Source: Anisodus tanguticus
Taxonomy: Eukaryota > Streptophyta > Magnoliopsida > Solanales > Solanaceae
Assembly (NCBI GenBank): GCA_034509755.1
Contig: CM067541.1
Span: 24,044,001-24,108,000 of the forward strand
DNA: 64,000 nt
Reading direction: 5' to 3'
Made by a program: the position numbers and the translations under genes. Below are positions 22,741 through 33,100 of this stretch, piece by piece. Below the pieces are notes generated by a model that made no database searches, was not told the DNA's origin, and worked only from the letters and a program-made list of their open reading frames with translations. Numbering within the stretch: position 1 is the first letter of the stretch; every line of letters begins with the position of its first letter.

Positions 22741-23077
22741 ATCAGAGTTTATCTCTTTAGACAAAGCAGGAGAAGAAGCTGAATGGCTTCATGACTTCTT
22801 AGAGGATGTTCCGTGTTGGAAATAACCCATACCTTCGGTAATGATCCACTGCGACAGTCAGTCGGCTCTAGGAAGGGCACGGAATGCTATATACAACGGC
22901 AAGTCTAGTCATATTCGACGGAGGCATAAGACCGTTAGGCAACTGATCACCACGGGTATAATATCCATTGATTACATTAAGTCAAAGGATAATATAACAG
23001 ACCTATTGACAAAGGGCTTACCCAAGGATCAGATGGCTTGCCTGTCTAGGGAAATGGGCTTAAAACCCAAAATATAA
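22741..23077 (+). pseudogene. A2 RNase H
   Basis: The C-terminal RNase H pieces are visible: IHCDSQSALGRARNAIYN, then HIRRRHKTVRQLITTG and DYIKSKDNITDLLTKGLP. The upstream RNase H part (GDANRISDIENTKSTGGY) lies in an adjoining frame near 22610-22670. It ends in a stop at the start of the 3' UTR. Confidence 0.75.
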
Positions 23078-23707
23078 GGACCAATACAGTGGTAACCCAA
23101 CCTTACTAACTGGAGATCCCAGTAGTTTGGTTCAATGGGAAAACTAAGTTATAAAGGTTCAGTTGATCGCTTCAGTGGAAGCATGAGCACTTCGGATAGT
23201 GATTTCTGTAAAGAAACACCAAATTCAAAGTCGTTCCCGCGATAGACATTAAGTGATATCTGCAGTATGGGTAAAGGTTAAGTTTTCAAAACCTTTAATG
23301 ATCCTCAACAGTTAAGGTTAGGTTTTGGGAAACTTTTAATGGTTCCTAACACTTATGAAGTGGGGTATAGCAGGATGCCTTGTAGGAAACCACCTATTTA
23401 AGTGCGAGGACAGACCGCCTCAAATGAACGCACTTAAGAATCCAAGAAGTTGTCCATGGCCAAAACGGACAAAATATTACGAAGAAGAGAGTAAGGGAAT
23501 TTGTTGTGTTGGTACTATTGACTTGGCTTACACTAAACACTGATGGTTCAAGACATCACGTTCACCGCGCAGTAAGTCCGATGGTATTTAACTATGGAAG
23601 GTTCAAAGCTGAAGCTACCTCTCCTTATGCAATATCGGTCAGTTGAAATATTGCTGGAAATAAAAAGGCACCATGTGAGTGCGCCAAAATCTCTTTTAAG
23701 AGGGGAT
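23078..23707 (+). other. A2 3' UTR and polypurine tract
   Basis: About 630 non-coding bases after RNase H, homologous to the shortened 3' UTR of A1. The last bases read AAGAGGGGAT directly before TGTTGG, a normal polypurine tract at 23698-23707. No open frame with family resemblance. Confidence 0.7.
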
Positions 23708-24799
23708 TGTTGGAAATTTGCCTTTGGCGGGAGTTGCGACCGACCAACTTTAATGGCTTAAACACTAGTGTTACGCATGTTGGAAAATCCGGTTCTTCAC
23801 ACATACATGATCTACTAAGTACGTACATAACCGTAGGGCTAAGAATCGTCAAATTTCGTTGAGAAATGAAATAGATATTAGTCCACGAAGTGAGGTGTTT
23901 AAAGCATGTAAAAGTGTGGTATGGGATCAATTCTCCCACATCGGTGGAGGAAGAAAGAATTGTTTTGTTTATAAGACTCAAAATTGGTTTGGGGTTTGGG
24001 ACCCCAAGAGGTATCCCATGTGTTTAAAGGAGGAAGGACCTAGATGTGCTTCGGTTCAAGGAAAGCCCACACGCGCGCCGCCGCCCGTCCGGTCCGGTTC
24101 CGGGTTCGCGGGGCGTGGCTTCTTCTGATATTATCTTTTTGTTCCAGAATTCTTTCATATATACAGTTTGGTCCCTGAAGTTTCAAGATGTACAGTTTGG
24201 TCCTTGAAGTTTCAAGAAAGTCAGAATTGGGCAGAGAGATCAGAAACGCCACAGCACTCAATTCAGACCTTTATTTTGGATGAATTACTCCTCATAAATG
24301 GCCAATTCATTGCTCATCTTCACCATTTATTTTGGTGGTATTACTACCTCCATAATTGCCATTACTTGGCCAGTAATGGCACTTATGGAGGCAGTTCAAC
24401 AGCCCCTCCTTCACCTATATAAAGAACCCCTTGCACCATTATTGAGCTACTCAAAACATGAAAATACACAAATAGAAACATATTTCAGTTCTTCCTACAA
24501 CTTCAAAGTATCATTTCATTACTCAAAATTCTTCACGGTAGCACTTGAGTTTCCTTTGCTCAATTGTTCCATTGCTATTTTATCTTGGGAGACAATTGTC
24601 CAGGACGTATAAAGGATACATACGGGGCAATATTGTCTTAAAGACAGAGTGCAACACTCGACTCAGCATACACAAAACAGTTCCAGTTTTCTTGTTCAAC
24701 ATAATTGTAATTTCAGTTTATTGTTGAATTATAATTTCAGTTTTTCTATTACTTAGCAGTTACTTGTAATTTCTGTTTCCTGCACCTTTGTAATCAATA
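23708..24799 (+). repeat. A2 3' LTR
   Basis: About 1092 bases, from TGTTGG to TCAATA (diverged from CCAACA). Compared with the 5' LTR it carries an extra copy of a 28-29 base stretch (TACAGTTTGGTCCYTGAAGT and following) at about 24162-24217. The TATA box is a good TATATAAA at 24416-24423. It contains the CCATTACTTGGC / GGCCAGTAATGGC box pair near 24360. Confidence 0.85.
24416..24423 (+). promoter_or_regulatory. TATA box of A2 3' LTR
   Basis: TATATAAA, about 55 bases downstream of the GCCATTACTTGGCCAGTAAT palindrome. This LTR could in principle start transcripts reading out into element E. That is inference from sequence only. Confidence 0.5.
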
Positions 24800-24932
24800 T
24801 AATTTTCATGTTGACTGTGGTCTTATATTGATAGGACCACAAAGACGGCCCAACTGTAGGCAGTCGCCCTCCCCCCTCTTCTTTCTACTATCTTTCGGTC
24901 GCTACCTCTCTCCTTTTCCCCAAAAATTTTCA

Positions 24933-26020
24933 ATGGCTGAACAACCTAAATTTCATCCTGCTCTTGCAGTTAACAACATCAAGAACTTCATTCCTATAAA
25001 TCTTGAGATGGAAAAGGGTCAGTATTCCTCTTGGGAGTAATTGTTTAAGATTTATTGTCGTGTGTACAAAGCCATCGACCATATCATCCCTCATAAATCA
25101 AAGCTCCTAGAATACCCTAATGATTCTGCTGATGATCTTTGGTCCCGCTTAGATGCAGTTATCCTACAATGGATCTACGACACGATCTCGAATGATATAT
25201 TGCATACAATAATTGAATCCGATGCCACTGCCCGATAAACGTGGGAGCGCTTGGAAAGTATTTTTCAGGATAAGACACAACATGCCTTGTACCTGAAAAA
25301 TCAATTTAAGAACATTCAGCAGGACGATTTTCCGAACGCGTCGGCTTATTGTCAAGAACATAAGATGATTGCAGATCAACTCTCCAACATCGGTGCACCA
25401 GTCACTAATCACAATTGGTGATGCAACTCATTGTAGGTTTGAATGAAACTTATGACGGGGTCGCTACCATTCTCCAACAAAGCACGCCATTGCCTACATT
25501 CTACGATGCCAGTTTGAGACTTATACTAGAAGAAACTTGAAAAACCAAGCGGGTTGCGGCTCATACGAGCACCGCCGATGCCGCTATCATCACTACCGGC
25601 GGCCCTTCAGCCGACAACAGGGCCCTATTTTCCAGTTCACAACACCGGCAACCCGACGACCCGACACATGGACCGCCATCCCGGAATCACCACAAAGAAC
25701 GAAACTCCAGCAAATCCCACGACAATCGCGGCGGGAGCAACAACCATGGCGGGAGGGGCCATCCACTGTCGGCCGACAACAACCCGCAATATCAGCGACA
25801 GTGGTAGCAGCCTCCGTCGTGGGCTACCTACCCGCCATGGGCTATGTGGGCCTAGCCGGCTTGGGCTGCTCCACCTCGACCATACCCGACGTCCTCCTAG
25901 GAACCACCTCCGGCCTGACAGCCCCAGCCTGACATCATCGGCACACGTCCTCAACAGGCATATAATGCACATGTCTCTCCTTCTTTCACCTACGCCCCGA
26001 CGAATATTGAGGCGGCTATG
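24933..26020 (+). pseudogene. Element E gag (Retrofit/Ale-like copia)
   Basis: The ATG opens MAEQPKFHPALAVNNIKNF, the standard opening of Retrofit/Ale-type gag (compare C1 at 35308). The capsid follows, with WIYDTISNDILHTIIESDAT and, after a shift near 25412, LVMQLIVGLNETYDGV. A Gly/Asn/His then Pro/Trp-rich tail replaces a CCHC knuckle, as in C1. Stops lie at 25038 and 25236. No LTR of its own precedes it: only about 130 unassigned bases separate it from the A2 LTR. Confidence 0.75.
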
Positions 26021-27183
26021 AACACAATTTCCCTCAACATTCCATACAACAATTGGTACATGGATACTGGCGCCACATTTCATATGACGGCATCCCAAGG
26101 TACTCTCTCATCTTATTTCAATAAGAGTAATTTAAATCGTAATAATATTGTTGGCAGTGGACAAGACATTCATATTTGAGGTTGTGGACAATCATCCCTC
26201 TCCCCACCACACCCCCATTAGCTTTAAACAATGTCCTCCATGCCTCAAAACTTATCACAAATCTAATCTTTGTGCTTCGTTTCACAACCGATAATAATAT
26301 TTTCCTTGAATTTGATCCTTTTGGTTTTTCTGTGAAGGACTTTATGACAGGGATGTGCATAATGAGATGTGATAGCACCGGGGACCTCTATCCTATTACC
26401 ACCACCGTCGGTCATCCAACTTCCTCTCCGTCATCCTTTACAACTATTTCCTCCTCTTTATGGCATAATAGATTAGGACATCCGAGAGACTCTATTTTAC
26501 GCTCCCTACGCAACAATAAATTTATAGATTGAAAACATGTATCTTATCCTTCTATTTGTGAATCTTGTGTTTTTGAGAAACATGTCAAGTGCCATTTATC
26601 CTTCATCCACCCGTACTGTAATGCATTTTGATATAATACATAGTGATTTATGGACTTCTCATATTTTAAGCACAACTGGGCATCGATACTATATGTTATT
26701 TTTAAATGATTATTCAAACTTCCTGTGGACTTTTCCCATTGGTAATAAATTCCAAGTCTATTTTGTTTTTTCTTCATTCAGCGCTTTCATTAAAACATAA
26801 TTTGAAAAGAATATCAAATGTTTTCAATATGACAATGGGAGGAAATTCGATAATAATCAATTCGAACTTTTCTGCGCCAAACACGACCTTGTTTTTCATT
26901 TTTCCTGTCCCTACACCTCTCCACAAAATGACAAAGCTGAATGAAAAATTAGAACCATAAACAACGTAGTTCATGCCCTTTTTGCTCACGCCTCTATCTC
27001 CCTCCTTTTGACGTTACGCTCTATCCATGACAACATATCTCTTAAACATTCTCCCCAACAAGTCTCTCAAACACAAGTCTCCCACTCAAGTTCTCTATCT
27101 TCGGAATCCTTCCTATAAGCATTTAAGAACTTTCGGATGTCTATGCTACCCCCTCCATCCCTCCACACAAATCAACAAGCTAC
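26021..27183 (+). pseudogene. Element E protease and integrase, cut short
   Basis: Protease site NWYMDTGATFHMT near 26055 has the proper DTGA. The pre-integrase stretch LWHNRLGHP lies near 26460, integrase pieces DIIHSDLWTSH near 26640, CFQYDNGRKF near 26835 and YLLNILPNKSLKHKSPTQV near 27045. Stops and shifts are frequent. The frame GCLCYPLHPSTQINKLHFE ends abruptly at TRIM sequence, so the RT and RNase H are absent. Confidence 0.75.
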
Positions 27184-27443
27184 ATTTTGAGGTTAAGTTA
27201 GACCCAAGATCCATTCTTTACATGGTATTAGAGCCAGACCCATTCCAATTCTTTGTTCACCGATGTTGGGCCCCCAAATTATATTATCCACGCTCCAGTT
27301 AACAAGCTCTAGGCGTGCGGGGAGTGTTAAGAGTCTCACATCGGATATGGAATGGGAACATGGACTGTTTATATAGACTTGGATAATTCTAACTCTACAA
27401 GTTAGATTTTGGGGTTGAGTTAGGCCCAATTCCCTTCTTTATA
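27184..27443 (+). mobile_element. TRIM copy 1, left LTR truncated
   Basis: A terminal-repeat retrotransposon in miniature: 3' half of a ~119-bp LTR ending CATTCTTTACA, primer site TGGTATTAGAGCC, about 100 bases without coding capacity, a purine tract GCGTGCGGGGAG, and a full LTR from TGTTAAGAGTC (27325) to TTCTTTATA (27443). The missing left half begins exactly where the element E integrase stops. Other copies in the window are at 28525, 29097 and 58945. Confidence 0.75.
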
Positions 27444-28524
27444 TTTTTAATATCAATAATATAGTGAGTATTGTTGAAGAGATTGTTATTCCTGTTGATC
27501 CAGATATTTCAGAGGGTGAAGGGGATGAGTATTACAATAGGAATTTGCTGATTGGAGGGTAGTAGTAACTTTTGAGGTGCACATCTGTTGAAGCCAGTCA
27601 TAGAAATATTCTTCATTGGGGATTGTAATTCCAAGAGAGTTCCATGCACTAATATCTTTGGGGCATTCAAGGAATATGTTGGGAATATCTTTAGAATATC
27701 TTTAGATGTTTGGCAGTGTTTGCAAGAGTCAGATTGAATAATGTTCATATAGTGCATAAGGGAAGCTGTGAAGAGCTTATTGTGGACCATCACTAAAAAA
27801 AAAGGTTTTAAGCTTATTGAGGCCCTCAAGTTTCCAAATCCATTTATGGTGGAAATCTAGAGCGATGGTGGAAGATGTTATTTTGATTTGATAAAGTCTG
27901 TAAGCATCTTTAGTTTGACAATGACCGTTAGGAAAATTGATCCAGAGAATATCTTTTGTACTGGTGGAAAAGAAAATATAGGTCCTGTGGAAAGAGTTAG
28001 TGATTTCAAGGGAGAAGATGAAAGGAGAGATTTTCCAAATTCCAAATATTTTTCTGGATGATAGAATCTCAGTATACATGGTTCATGTAGGAGATCCCTA
28101 AGTGTGTGGTTGGTGGAGATCCATATGTTTTCCCTAAGATTGATAAGGTTGCCTTTGCCAATGGTCTAAACACTTTCTTTGACGAAGATGTATTTAGATT
28201 TAAGGTGCTTTTCTAGATGTATGAGTCATTGTTCTTGCTAATTACATTATGATTCCTATAATTTATCTTGTATTCGAAGAACTACTTTTGTCAGAGACTA
28301 TTGGGGTTACGGTGAAGTCTCCAGATCAAGCTAGTAAAGAGAGACGTATTCTTGTCAGTAGTTGTGTTAAGACCTAATACTGCATTATCTTACTTTTTGG
28401 GTTATAGCATCTAAATTTATGAGATGAACTTTCCTCTTCTCAACAGTAATCCTCCAAATGAAGCTGCATTGGATACGATCAACATAATTTCTGGTTGAGG
28501 CTGGTAAGAGGTTTAATTACATAG
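27444..28524 (-). pseudogene. LINE H ORF2, zf-RVT part
   Basis: Minus-strand LINE sequence. It reads DRIQCSFIWR and VHLINLDAITQK near 28470-28400, then WRLHRNPNSL near 28310, WINFPNGHCQTKDAYRLYQI near 27950, KLEGLNKLKTFFF near 27820 and CKHCQTSKDILKIF near 27715. These are the conserved blocks after the RT of plant LINE ORF2 (R-K-x-H-L-I-x-W, W-R-L, zinc-binding reverse transcriptase domain). Many stops. It continues at 29357 on the other side of the TRIM complex. Confidence 0.7.
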
Positions 28525-28864
28525 TGTAAAGAATTGATTGGGCCTAACTCAACCCCAAAAGCTAACTTATAGGGTGAAGATTGTCCAAATTCATATAAGG
28601 AGTCCATATTCTCATTCCATATCTGATGTGAGACTCTTAACACTATCCCGCACGCCCAGACCTTGTTAATTGTAGCGTGGATAATATAATTTGGGGGCCC
28701 AACATCGGTGAACAAAGAATTGAAATGAGTCTGGCTCTGATACCATGTAAAGAATGGATCTTGGGCCTAACTCAACCCTAAAAGGTAGCTTGTATGGTGA
28801 GGATTGTCCAAGTCCATATAAGGAGTCCATGTTTTCATTCCATATCCGATGTGGGACTCTTAAA
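28525..28864 (-). mobile_element. TRIM copy 2, complete
   Basis: Two LTRs of about 118 bases enclose about 103 bases. Next to the right LTR is the initiator-Met primer site, read on minus as TGGTATCAGAGC (28734-28745). Next to the left LTR is the purine tract. LTR ends are TGTTAA and CTTTACA; the outer LTR start is worn (TTTTAAGAG). It has no coding capacity and would depend on proteins from another copia. Confidence 0.8.
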
Positions 28865-29048
28865 ACGGGTCTCATAAAAAGAAGGTAACGGCGTGCATTG
28901 CTAAAGCATAGTGTCAACTCCGTCATAGGATTCGTTCAAACCTGCAATAAGTTGCATGACCAATCGCTGATTAGTGACTGGTGCGCCGCGACAGAAGAAA
29001 TTTTGGCAACAACGGTGGTGTGAAGGGGCAGTCCCCGCCGGCCGAAAT
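28865..29048 (-). pseudogene. Retrofit-like gag fragment between TRIM LTRs
   Basis: The minus strand reads RGAPVTNQRLVMQLIAGLNE, then SYDGVDTML, a stop, and QCTPLPSFYE, closely matching the capsid of element E (25400-25500). It is bordered on both sides by TRIM LTR sequence in the same orientation, so it lies between two LTRs like cargo. Confidence 0.75.
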
Positions 29049-29137
29049 GTCATGTAAAGAATGGATCTTGGGTCTAACTCAACCCTAAAAGCTAACTTTT
29101 GGGGTTGAGTTAGGCCCAAGATTCATTCTTTACATGG
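29049..29137. repeat. Inverted repeat of partial TRIM LTRs
   Basis: Two ~40-base LTR ends face each other head to head: CATGTAAAGAATGGATCTTG going in and CAAGATTCATTCTTTACATG coming out, with almost no spacer near 29096. It would form a long hairpin. It marks the change of orientation inside the complex. Confidence 0.85.
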
Positions 29138-29356
29138 TATCAGACTCAGACCCATTCCAATTCTTTGTTCACCGATGTTGGGCCCCCAAATTATATTATC
29201 CACGCTGCAATTAACAAGGTCTGAGCGTGCGGGGGAGTGTTAAGAGTCCCACATCGGATATAGAATGGGAACATGGACTTTTTATATGGACTTGTACAAT
29301 CTTCACCTTACAAACTAGCTTTTGAGGTTGAGTTAGACCCAAGATCCATTCTTTAC
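29097..29356 (+). mobile_element. TRIM copy 3, left LTR truncated
   Basis: Partial LTR ending CTTTACA, primer site TGGTATCAGACTC, non-coding centre, purine tract GCGTGCGGGGGAG, and a full LTR from 29238. As in copy 1, the left LTR begins in the middle at TTTTGGGGTTGAG, which points to a shared breakpoint position inside this LTR. Confidence 0.75.
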
Positions 29357-29582
29357 CACAGAACAAGAGTTGCATTCAACGCTAATTTAGCAAGCGTACA
29401 TCTGTCAGCCATTGTTAACATCCTTACTTTCCACCCTTTTAGTCTTATATTCATTTTATCGAGAATGTTTTGGTAATTAGAGACTTTATGGTGCACGTCA
29501 GTAATTGAAAATCCCAGATATTTTTCAAAGTTTGAGGAGGATCTAATATTGAGTATATTGTATACGAGGGTGATGTCTTGAG
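29357..29582 (-). pseudogene. LINE H ORF2, end of RT
   Basis: The minus strand stays open for about 75 codons and reads DITLVYN near 29565, SNFEKYLGFSI near 29530, then YQNILDKMNIRLKGWKVRML and LAKLALNATLVLW. This is the conserved region after the catalytic loop of plant LINE RTs (KYLGxP, DKMxxRLxGW). It ends on the right at TTGAG, next to an LTR. Confidence 0.75.
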
Positions 29583-30007
29583 TGTAGGGATTTGTTGGGT
29601 TCGTAAGCACAATGAAAGTTTAAAATTTTACTTACCCAATAATGATCCTGACATGGCTTATATGATAATCATATTAAAGTGTTCAAAACACGATAAGGAA
29701 AACTTATAGGCTTTCGTATGCTGGATTCACTACTATGGTATCTACGCGAGTTGTCCCTCCGATTGCAAGTTCCAACTCCAGTGTATTTATCTAATGAAGA
29801 ACGCTAGGAATTCTTTTGTTAGAAGAGAGAAAGTAACTCAAGGCTCTAATTCTTGAATCCTCTATTTTTTCTGACTGACTAACTTCGTAATTATAGGGTT
29901 TGTGTTGTTTATATAGGAGTTGAGGACAAAACCTAAACAGATTTAAAACAGAAAAACCTGGCTCATTTTAATATTCAGTGGACTAGTCCAGCTAGTCCAC
30001 TTCACAC
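29583..30007 (-). repeat. Family-B-like LTR, 3' part
   Basis: Begins TGTAGGGATTTGTTGGGTTC on the plus strand, matching the end of the B LTR (6639), and stays similar for about 400 bases, including the TTGTCCCTCCGATTGCAAG stretch. It is more diverged than the two B LTRs are from each other, so it belongs to a related subfamily. Together with 30346-30776 it makes one broken LTR. Confidence 0.7.
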
Positions 30008-30345
30008 CTTATCATTTGTTTGTGGGCAAACAGAACAACTTACTTTCAACTTACTAAAGAAATAAGGCAGCAGGATCCTCTATCTCCTTATCATTTGTTT
30101 GTAAGCCCTTTACACGTTGAATAGATTGTGAGACTGATAGAACTGAAATCATATTAAGATCAGTCAATCAATGTCAACCATATTCCGCCTTCTGTTTACA
30201 GATGACCTTGTCTTATTTGCTGAAGCCAATGTCAATCAGTGCTACTTACATCATTAATACTTTCAAATCTCTTATTGAACATTCTAGCCAAAATATCAAC
30301 TTTTGCAAATTTAAAAACATTTTGTCCAGAAATGTACCCACTCAA
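30008..30345 (+). pseudogene. LINE H ORF2, RT catalytic part, inverted
   Basis: The plus strand reads RTTYFQLTKEIRQQDPLSPY (30030-30090) and RLLFTDDLVLFAEANVNQ (30190-30240), then NFCKFKNILSRNVPTQ up to the LTR. These are the LINE RT blocks RGIRQGDPLSPY and FADDLxLFxEA, with one changed residue in each. In order this part directly precedes the 29357-29582 segment, but it lies on the opposite strand. Confidence 0.75.
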
Positions 30346-30776
30346 TGAAAGTATATATGTCCTAGAGAAAATCTATATTAGGGACATAATTTATTTGAAC
30401 ACATTCGTATTATTAATAAGATTAATAATTATGACATTTGCAATTATTGAATTATTGTTTGATTGTTTGCAATTATAATTAATTTTGTGAGATATTAATG
30501 ATAGAACGTAACTCTCAAAATAGCCTCGACTAATGATCATCGAGAATGGGATATCGATGATATGATATAAGTCGACATGTGGTCTGCATCACATTCTCGG
30601 AGAATGTAGTATTTCTCACAGCTGCGAGTAATGGTTACTCGTGATGGACACATGGATACTTTGGAGAAGTATTGGTATACCCTGCCGATAAACTACTTGT
30701 TATACATGTCTATAGTGTTATCGGTGTGTGGAATATAAAGGTCCTTTGACTTGAGGTCAATACGCACCTTGTTTAC
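30346..30776 (+). repeat. Family-B-like LTR, 5' part
   Basis: Begins TGAAAGTATATATGTCC after CTCAA and matches the start of the B LTR (8168 downwards) for about 430 bases, to CAATACGCACCTTGTTTAC. It stops at the border with element C2. Orientation is opposite to the other LTR piece. Confidence 0.75.
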
Positions 30777-32290
30777 CCAATTCTGGAAATGGACCCGTCG
30801 AAGGAAACAAAGACTGGAACTGGACCAGTTCCAGTGATGGGCTGGACCGGCCCAATCACTGAAACTAGCCCAGTGTGACTACTGGGCAATACCAACCAAG
30901 ACGTGCATGTGGGGCCAGCGGGCAGTGGGCCCGCTGGAGAGTTTTGGGTGCGGAAGATGTCCGAAAAATGCCGAATAATATACGGGGATATTTGGTCATC
31001 CAAAAAATTATACGAACTAGGCTCGGGAGTAAGAACTTTTGTAAAAGGAAATTGGGTTTCATAAAAAATGACAAGTCGATTAATTATGATTTTCTTGGAG
31101 GATAAATCAAAGCATTTGTACCCACGATGATTAGACGGATAACCCAAAAATACACACGGAGTAGACCGAGCCTGAAGTTTGTTAATTGTGGTGAATGGGA
31201 ACAACGGATAACACAAGCACCCAAAAACCCGAAGATGAGAATAAGACGGGTTCTTATTATATAGGATGTAGAGGGGAGAAAAATATGTCAGACCTTTGGA
31301 CGGAATTATGTTAAGGAGATATATGGCCATTTGTAGAGCATGATGCCAAAAATATGGAGGTATGGAAGCATGAATTAAGAGAGTTCGGACAATGTTATTT
31401 ATGGAACGAATTTTGCGTCCGGCCTTCCCATTTTGTGAAGATGTATGAGGACACGAAAAACGAAAATTGATCCCATTATTAGCACAGAACTCCCGAAACT
31501 CCCTATTGTCATACTCTTTCCCATTATCACATTGAATATTTTTTATTTCTCTTTCGAATTGGGTACGAATGAACGCTCTAAATTTGATCAAAACAAAAAA
31601 CACTTGTGATTTATTTGCAATTGGAAAGTCCACAAAAATTTAGAATAATCATCCAAAAAGAGAACATAATATCGATGACCCAATGAACTAAGAACATGAG
31701 ACGTCCATAGGTCGCTATGAATAATATCAAATGGCATTGAAGTGGAGTACGACTCGTACCCTTAAAAGAAATAAAACTATTTTTATCTAAAACTGATAAA
31801 ATAGAGGATCCCGGATGACCAAGGCGAGCATGCCACAAGGAGGGAGAAATGGCTGTAAAGGTGGATGGCAAAGCTTGACTCGATGGACCGACACCAGGCG
31901 TGATAGGATACAGATCTCCCCTACTATCACACCTCATGAGAGGATTCCCCGTCTTGAAATCCTTCACAGAGAAACCAAAAGGATCAAATTCAACAGAAAC
32001 AAAATTGTCAGTGGTGAACTTTCGGACAGACACTAAGTTTTTAATCAATTTGAGAGCATGTAAAGTATTTTTCAAGATAAGGGGTGGATTGGGGGGAGAC
32101 AACGTTTTCTTACCATAACCCTGAATTGGAATAGAGTTGCCATTACCGATAATTATACCGAGAGGGTTGCTCAAATTGGAATAAGATGAGAGAGTACCTG
32201 AATCGGATGTCATGTGGGTGGTGGCACCGGTATCCATATACCAATTTGGGTCCGGTTGTGTCAACCCTAGTGTGTGCATTGCGGCTGAGA
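30777..32290 (-). pseudogene. Retrofit-like copia C2: protease and integrase
   Basis: Protease site NWYMDTGATTHMT near 32240, pre-integrase LWHARLGHPG near 31830, integrase stretches IQCDNGKEYDN near 31530 and TSSQNGKAGRKIRSINN near 31430. The usual AER reads AGR, so the catalytic glutamate is lost. VFGCLCYPLFPF follows near 31210, then a Pro-rich linker. Two overlapping frames cover it with a shift near 31620. It has no gag, RT or LTR: the upstream end is fused to C1, the downstream end to an LTR piece. Confidence 0.8.
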
Positions 32291-33100
32291 ACTGTTCTAA
32301 TAGTTGCAGGTTTGACCACTGGACTGAATGTTTCCCCGCAATCTACACCAACCTGATGTGTCTTCCCATCACCTACAAGACGGGCTTTATGCCACTCAGA
32401 AGTTCCATCAGAGTTTTCTTTATGGATGAAAATCCACATAGATCGAATTATATTAGCATTAGATGGACGAGGTACTAAATCCCATGTTCTATTTGTAATT
32501 ATAGCATGATATTCATCATTCATGGCCATTTTCCAATTCGGGTCTTTTAGAGCAGACACTGGATTACGAGGCAAAAGGTGATTTCGAGACCTGGGTGTGA
32601 AGGCTATATTTGGCATTGGGTTTGACAATTCCATGTTGACTACGGGTGACCGGACGATTTATTGGGCCAGTGGAGTGGACGCCACTGACCGAGGAGTGAG
32701 AAATCGAGGGTCCAGTGGGCTGCATTACTGGAGCTGGAATTGGGCCCATAGTGGTGGACTGGCCCAATGGGCCTGAATTACGGTGTTCAACACTAGTAAT
32801 AGGTACCGAACTGTGAAAAAAATGTGTTAGATACGAAAGCTTACCATCATCCAAAAAATCATAGTTATGAGTCCCGGTGGCACGTATCTTAGCAAATGAA
32901 AAAATTGTTTCATCAAAGATTACATGACGACTTATAAAGATTCTTTTGGAAGAAATGTCATAACATTGGTAACCGCGATGATGAGTAGGATATCCCAAGA
33001 ACACACATGGAGTAGACTGGGCTTGGAGTTTTGTGATTGTGGTAGATGGAAAGAGGGAGTAGCAAAGACAACCAAACACTCTTAAGTGATTATATGTGGG
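32291..33100 (-). pseudogene. C1 integrase end, linker and start of RT
   Basis: FGCLCYSLFPSTTITK and CVFLGYPTHHRGY mark the integrase end (33075-32990). A Pro/Ser/Gly linker follows, then the RVT_2 start: DPNWKMAMNDEYHAI, NRTWDLVPRPSNANIIRS, KARLVGDGKTHQ and CGETFSPVVKPATIRTVLS near 32310. At that point the reading passes, in a different frame, into the protease region of C2. All of the catalytic RT domain is therefore gone. Confidence 0.75.

Larger units (their letters stand above)
17796..24799 (+). mobile_element. Ty1/copia retrotransposon A2, both LTRs
   Basis: A complete-length family A element: 5' LTR, gag, PR, IN, RT, RH, 3' UTR, polypurine tract, 3' LTR. Gene content and wording match A1. 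Coding is broken by several shifts and stops but longer frames survive than in A1. Flanks share only AATT (GAATT left, TAATT right), so the target duplication is imperfect or mutated. It interrupts the RNase H fragment on its left. The Retrofit-like element E begins just to its right. Confidence 0.85.
28525..29356. mobile_element. TRIM / gag-fragment complex inserted in LINE H
   Basis: From left to right: a complete minus-strand TRIM (LTR 28525-28642, internal region, LTR 28746-28864), a piece of Retrofit-like gag, an inverted pair of partial TRIM LTRs, and a plus-strand TRIM. The block is flanked by CATAG (28520-28524) and CACAG (29357-29361), a 5-bp duplication with one mismatch, and LINE H resumes on both sides. 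So the block, or its founder, entered as one insertion. Confidence 0.65.

Noticed and set aside
24800..24932. Possible continuation of the RNase H fragment cut by A2
   Set aside because: No LINE-like reading on minus beyond the A2 3' LTR; the stretch leads into element E gag instead.
25537..26098. Open frames of 131-155 codons on both strands
   Set aside because: Shadows in the GC-rich Gly/Asn/Pro-coding tail of the element E gag.
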